Assembly: GCF_014655955.1 (NCBI RefSeq)
Contig: NZ_BNBO01000009.1
Location: 124,001 to 188,000 of the forward strand
Reading direction: 5' to 3'
From: Kitasatospora indigofera
GTDB lineage: Bacteria > Actinomycetota > Actinomycetes > Streptomycetales > Streptomycetaceae
Length of the DNA: 64,000 nt
Positions 63,748-64,000 of this stretch are shown piece by piece. Numbering within the stretch: position 1 is the first letter of the stretch; the number at the start of each line of letters is the position of its first letter. Under the pieces are notes generated by a model, which worked only from the letters and a program-made list of their open reading frames with translations, did no database searches and was not told the origin of the DNA. The translations under genes and the position numbers were made by a program.

Positions 63748-64000
63748 TCAGGCGCGGCAGCGCAGCATCGTCAGCGGGGGGTTGGCGGCGTAGTCGTCCC
63801 AGAACTCCTTGCCGTGCTCGCGCACGCCGGCGTCGGAGATCTCCAGGGGCACCCAGGTGATCTCGCTGAACCCGGCGGCCCGCAGGCTCTGCTCCAGGAC
63901 CTCGCGGCTCGGCGGGTTGGCGACGAACGAGATCGGCGGGTCGAGGAGCGCGGTGATCCGCACGCGCGGCCCGATCTCGGTCTCCTCGCCGAGCGATTCG
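63748..64000 (-). CDS. SAM-dependent methyltransferase, C-terminal part
   Basis: About 84 codons are present, open to the right window edge, so the N-terminal SAM-binding part lies outside. What is seen (RVRITALLDPPISFVANPPS, VLEQSLRAAGFSEITWVPLE, EFWDDYAANPPLTMLRCRA) matches the C-terminal end of class I small-molecule methyltransferases of Streptomyces. A GTG at 63963 is only an internal codon. Substrate unknown. Confidence 0.75.
   Translation of the reverse strand, partial: ESLGEETEIGPRVRITALLDPPISFVANPPSREVLEQSLRAAGFSEITWVPLEISDAGVREHGKEFWDDYAANPPLTMLRCRA

Overview
The window is very GC-rich DNA (well above 70% by eye) with GTG and TTG starts, purine-rich ribosome binding sites, U-tract-free hairpin terminators, twin-arginine signal peptides and genes typical of the family Streptomycetaceae: melC1-melC2 tyrosinase, ureABCFGD without ureE, murT-gatD, group III pfkA, DUF2254, SCP-like secreted proteins and an RHS polymorphic toxin. 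I place it in the chromosome of a Streptomyces or Kitasatospora. I cannot name the species from sequence alone.

Layout. 1-942: 3' part of an amino-acid permease. 1418-6029: urease operon ureABCFGD, almost every gene overlapping the next. 6134-17760: core-type genes (SRPBCC protein, DUF2254 membrane protein, TetR-controlled MFS exporter, secreted serine hydrolase, Tat-exported flavin amine oxidase, GNAT, CtaG-like membrane protein, DUF3224, a small membrane protein), then a VOC protein at 17945-18292.

18508-35811 is the most unusual part. An ldhA (D-2-hydroxyacid dehydrogenase) gene is cut in two: its last 228 codons lie at 18508-19194 and its first 105 at 35497-35811, and together they give 333 residues. 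About 16.3 kb lies between them, bordered on both sides by GCGAC. This island carries a divergent pair of giant secreted proteins (a LamG/FG-GAP protein and an RHS toxin with a Hint domain and a predicted PD-(D/E)XK nuclease tip), an immunity gene, a probable decayed type I-E CRISPR array, a lipoprotein remnant, two coupled orphan genes, a broken ISAs1-type transposase and, at its right end, a second, intact ldhA. The element thus seems to destroy the resident ldhA and bring a replacement. I found no integrase inside it.

36297-55280: melC1-melC2, pfkA, murT-gatD (lipid II amidation), an ACT-GNAT fusion, a PLP decarboxylase, an HExxH secreted protein, a leaderless small gene upstream of glmS, an F420-type oxidoreductase, a PIG-L deacetylase, DedA, DUF1918, two TetR regulators, and an amino-acid permease with a nitrilase-family amidase under a divergent TetR. 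55449-58182: a small secreted peptide and a beta-glucanase-type protein with CBM56-like, chitobiase C-terminal and GH55-like beta-helix parts, behind a LacI-type operator and a very long leader.

58933-62177 (minus strand) is a tightly coupled operon: a 28-codon peptide, an ABC exporter, a 37-codon peptide, a HIT protein and a Nudix hydrolase, joined by TTGA, GTGA and ATGA overlaps and a 2-nt gap. The two mini-genes are easily missed, and their place around an exporter suggests a peptide or small-molecule system I do not recognise. The window ends with a Tat-exported class A beta-lactamase and the C-terminal part of a methyltransferase.
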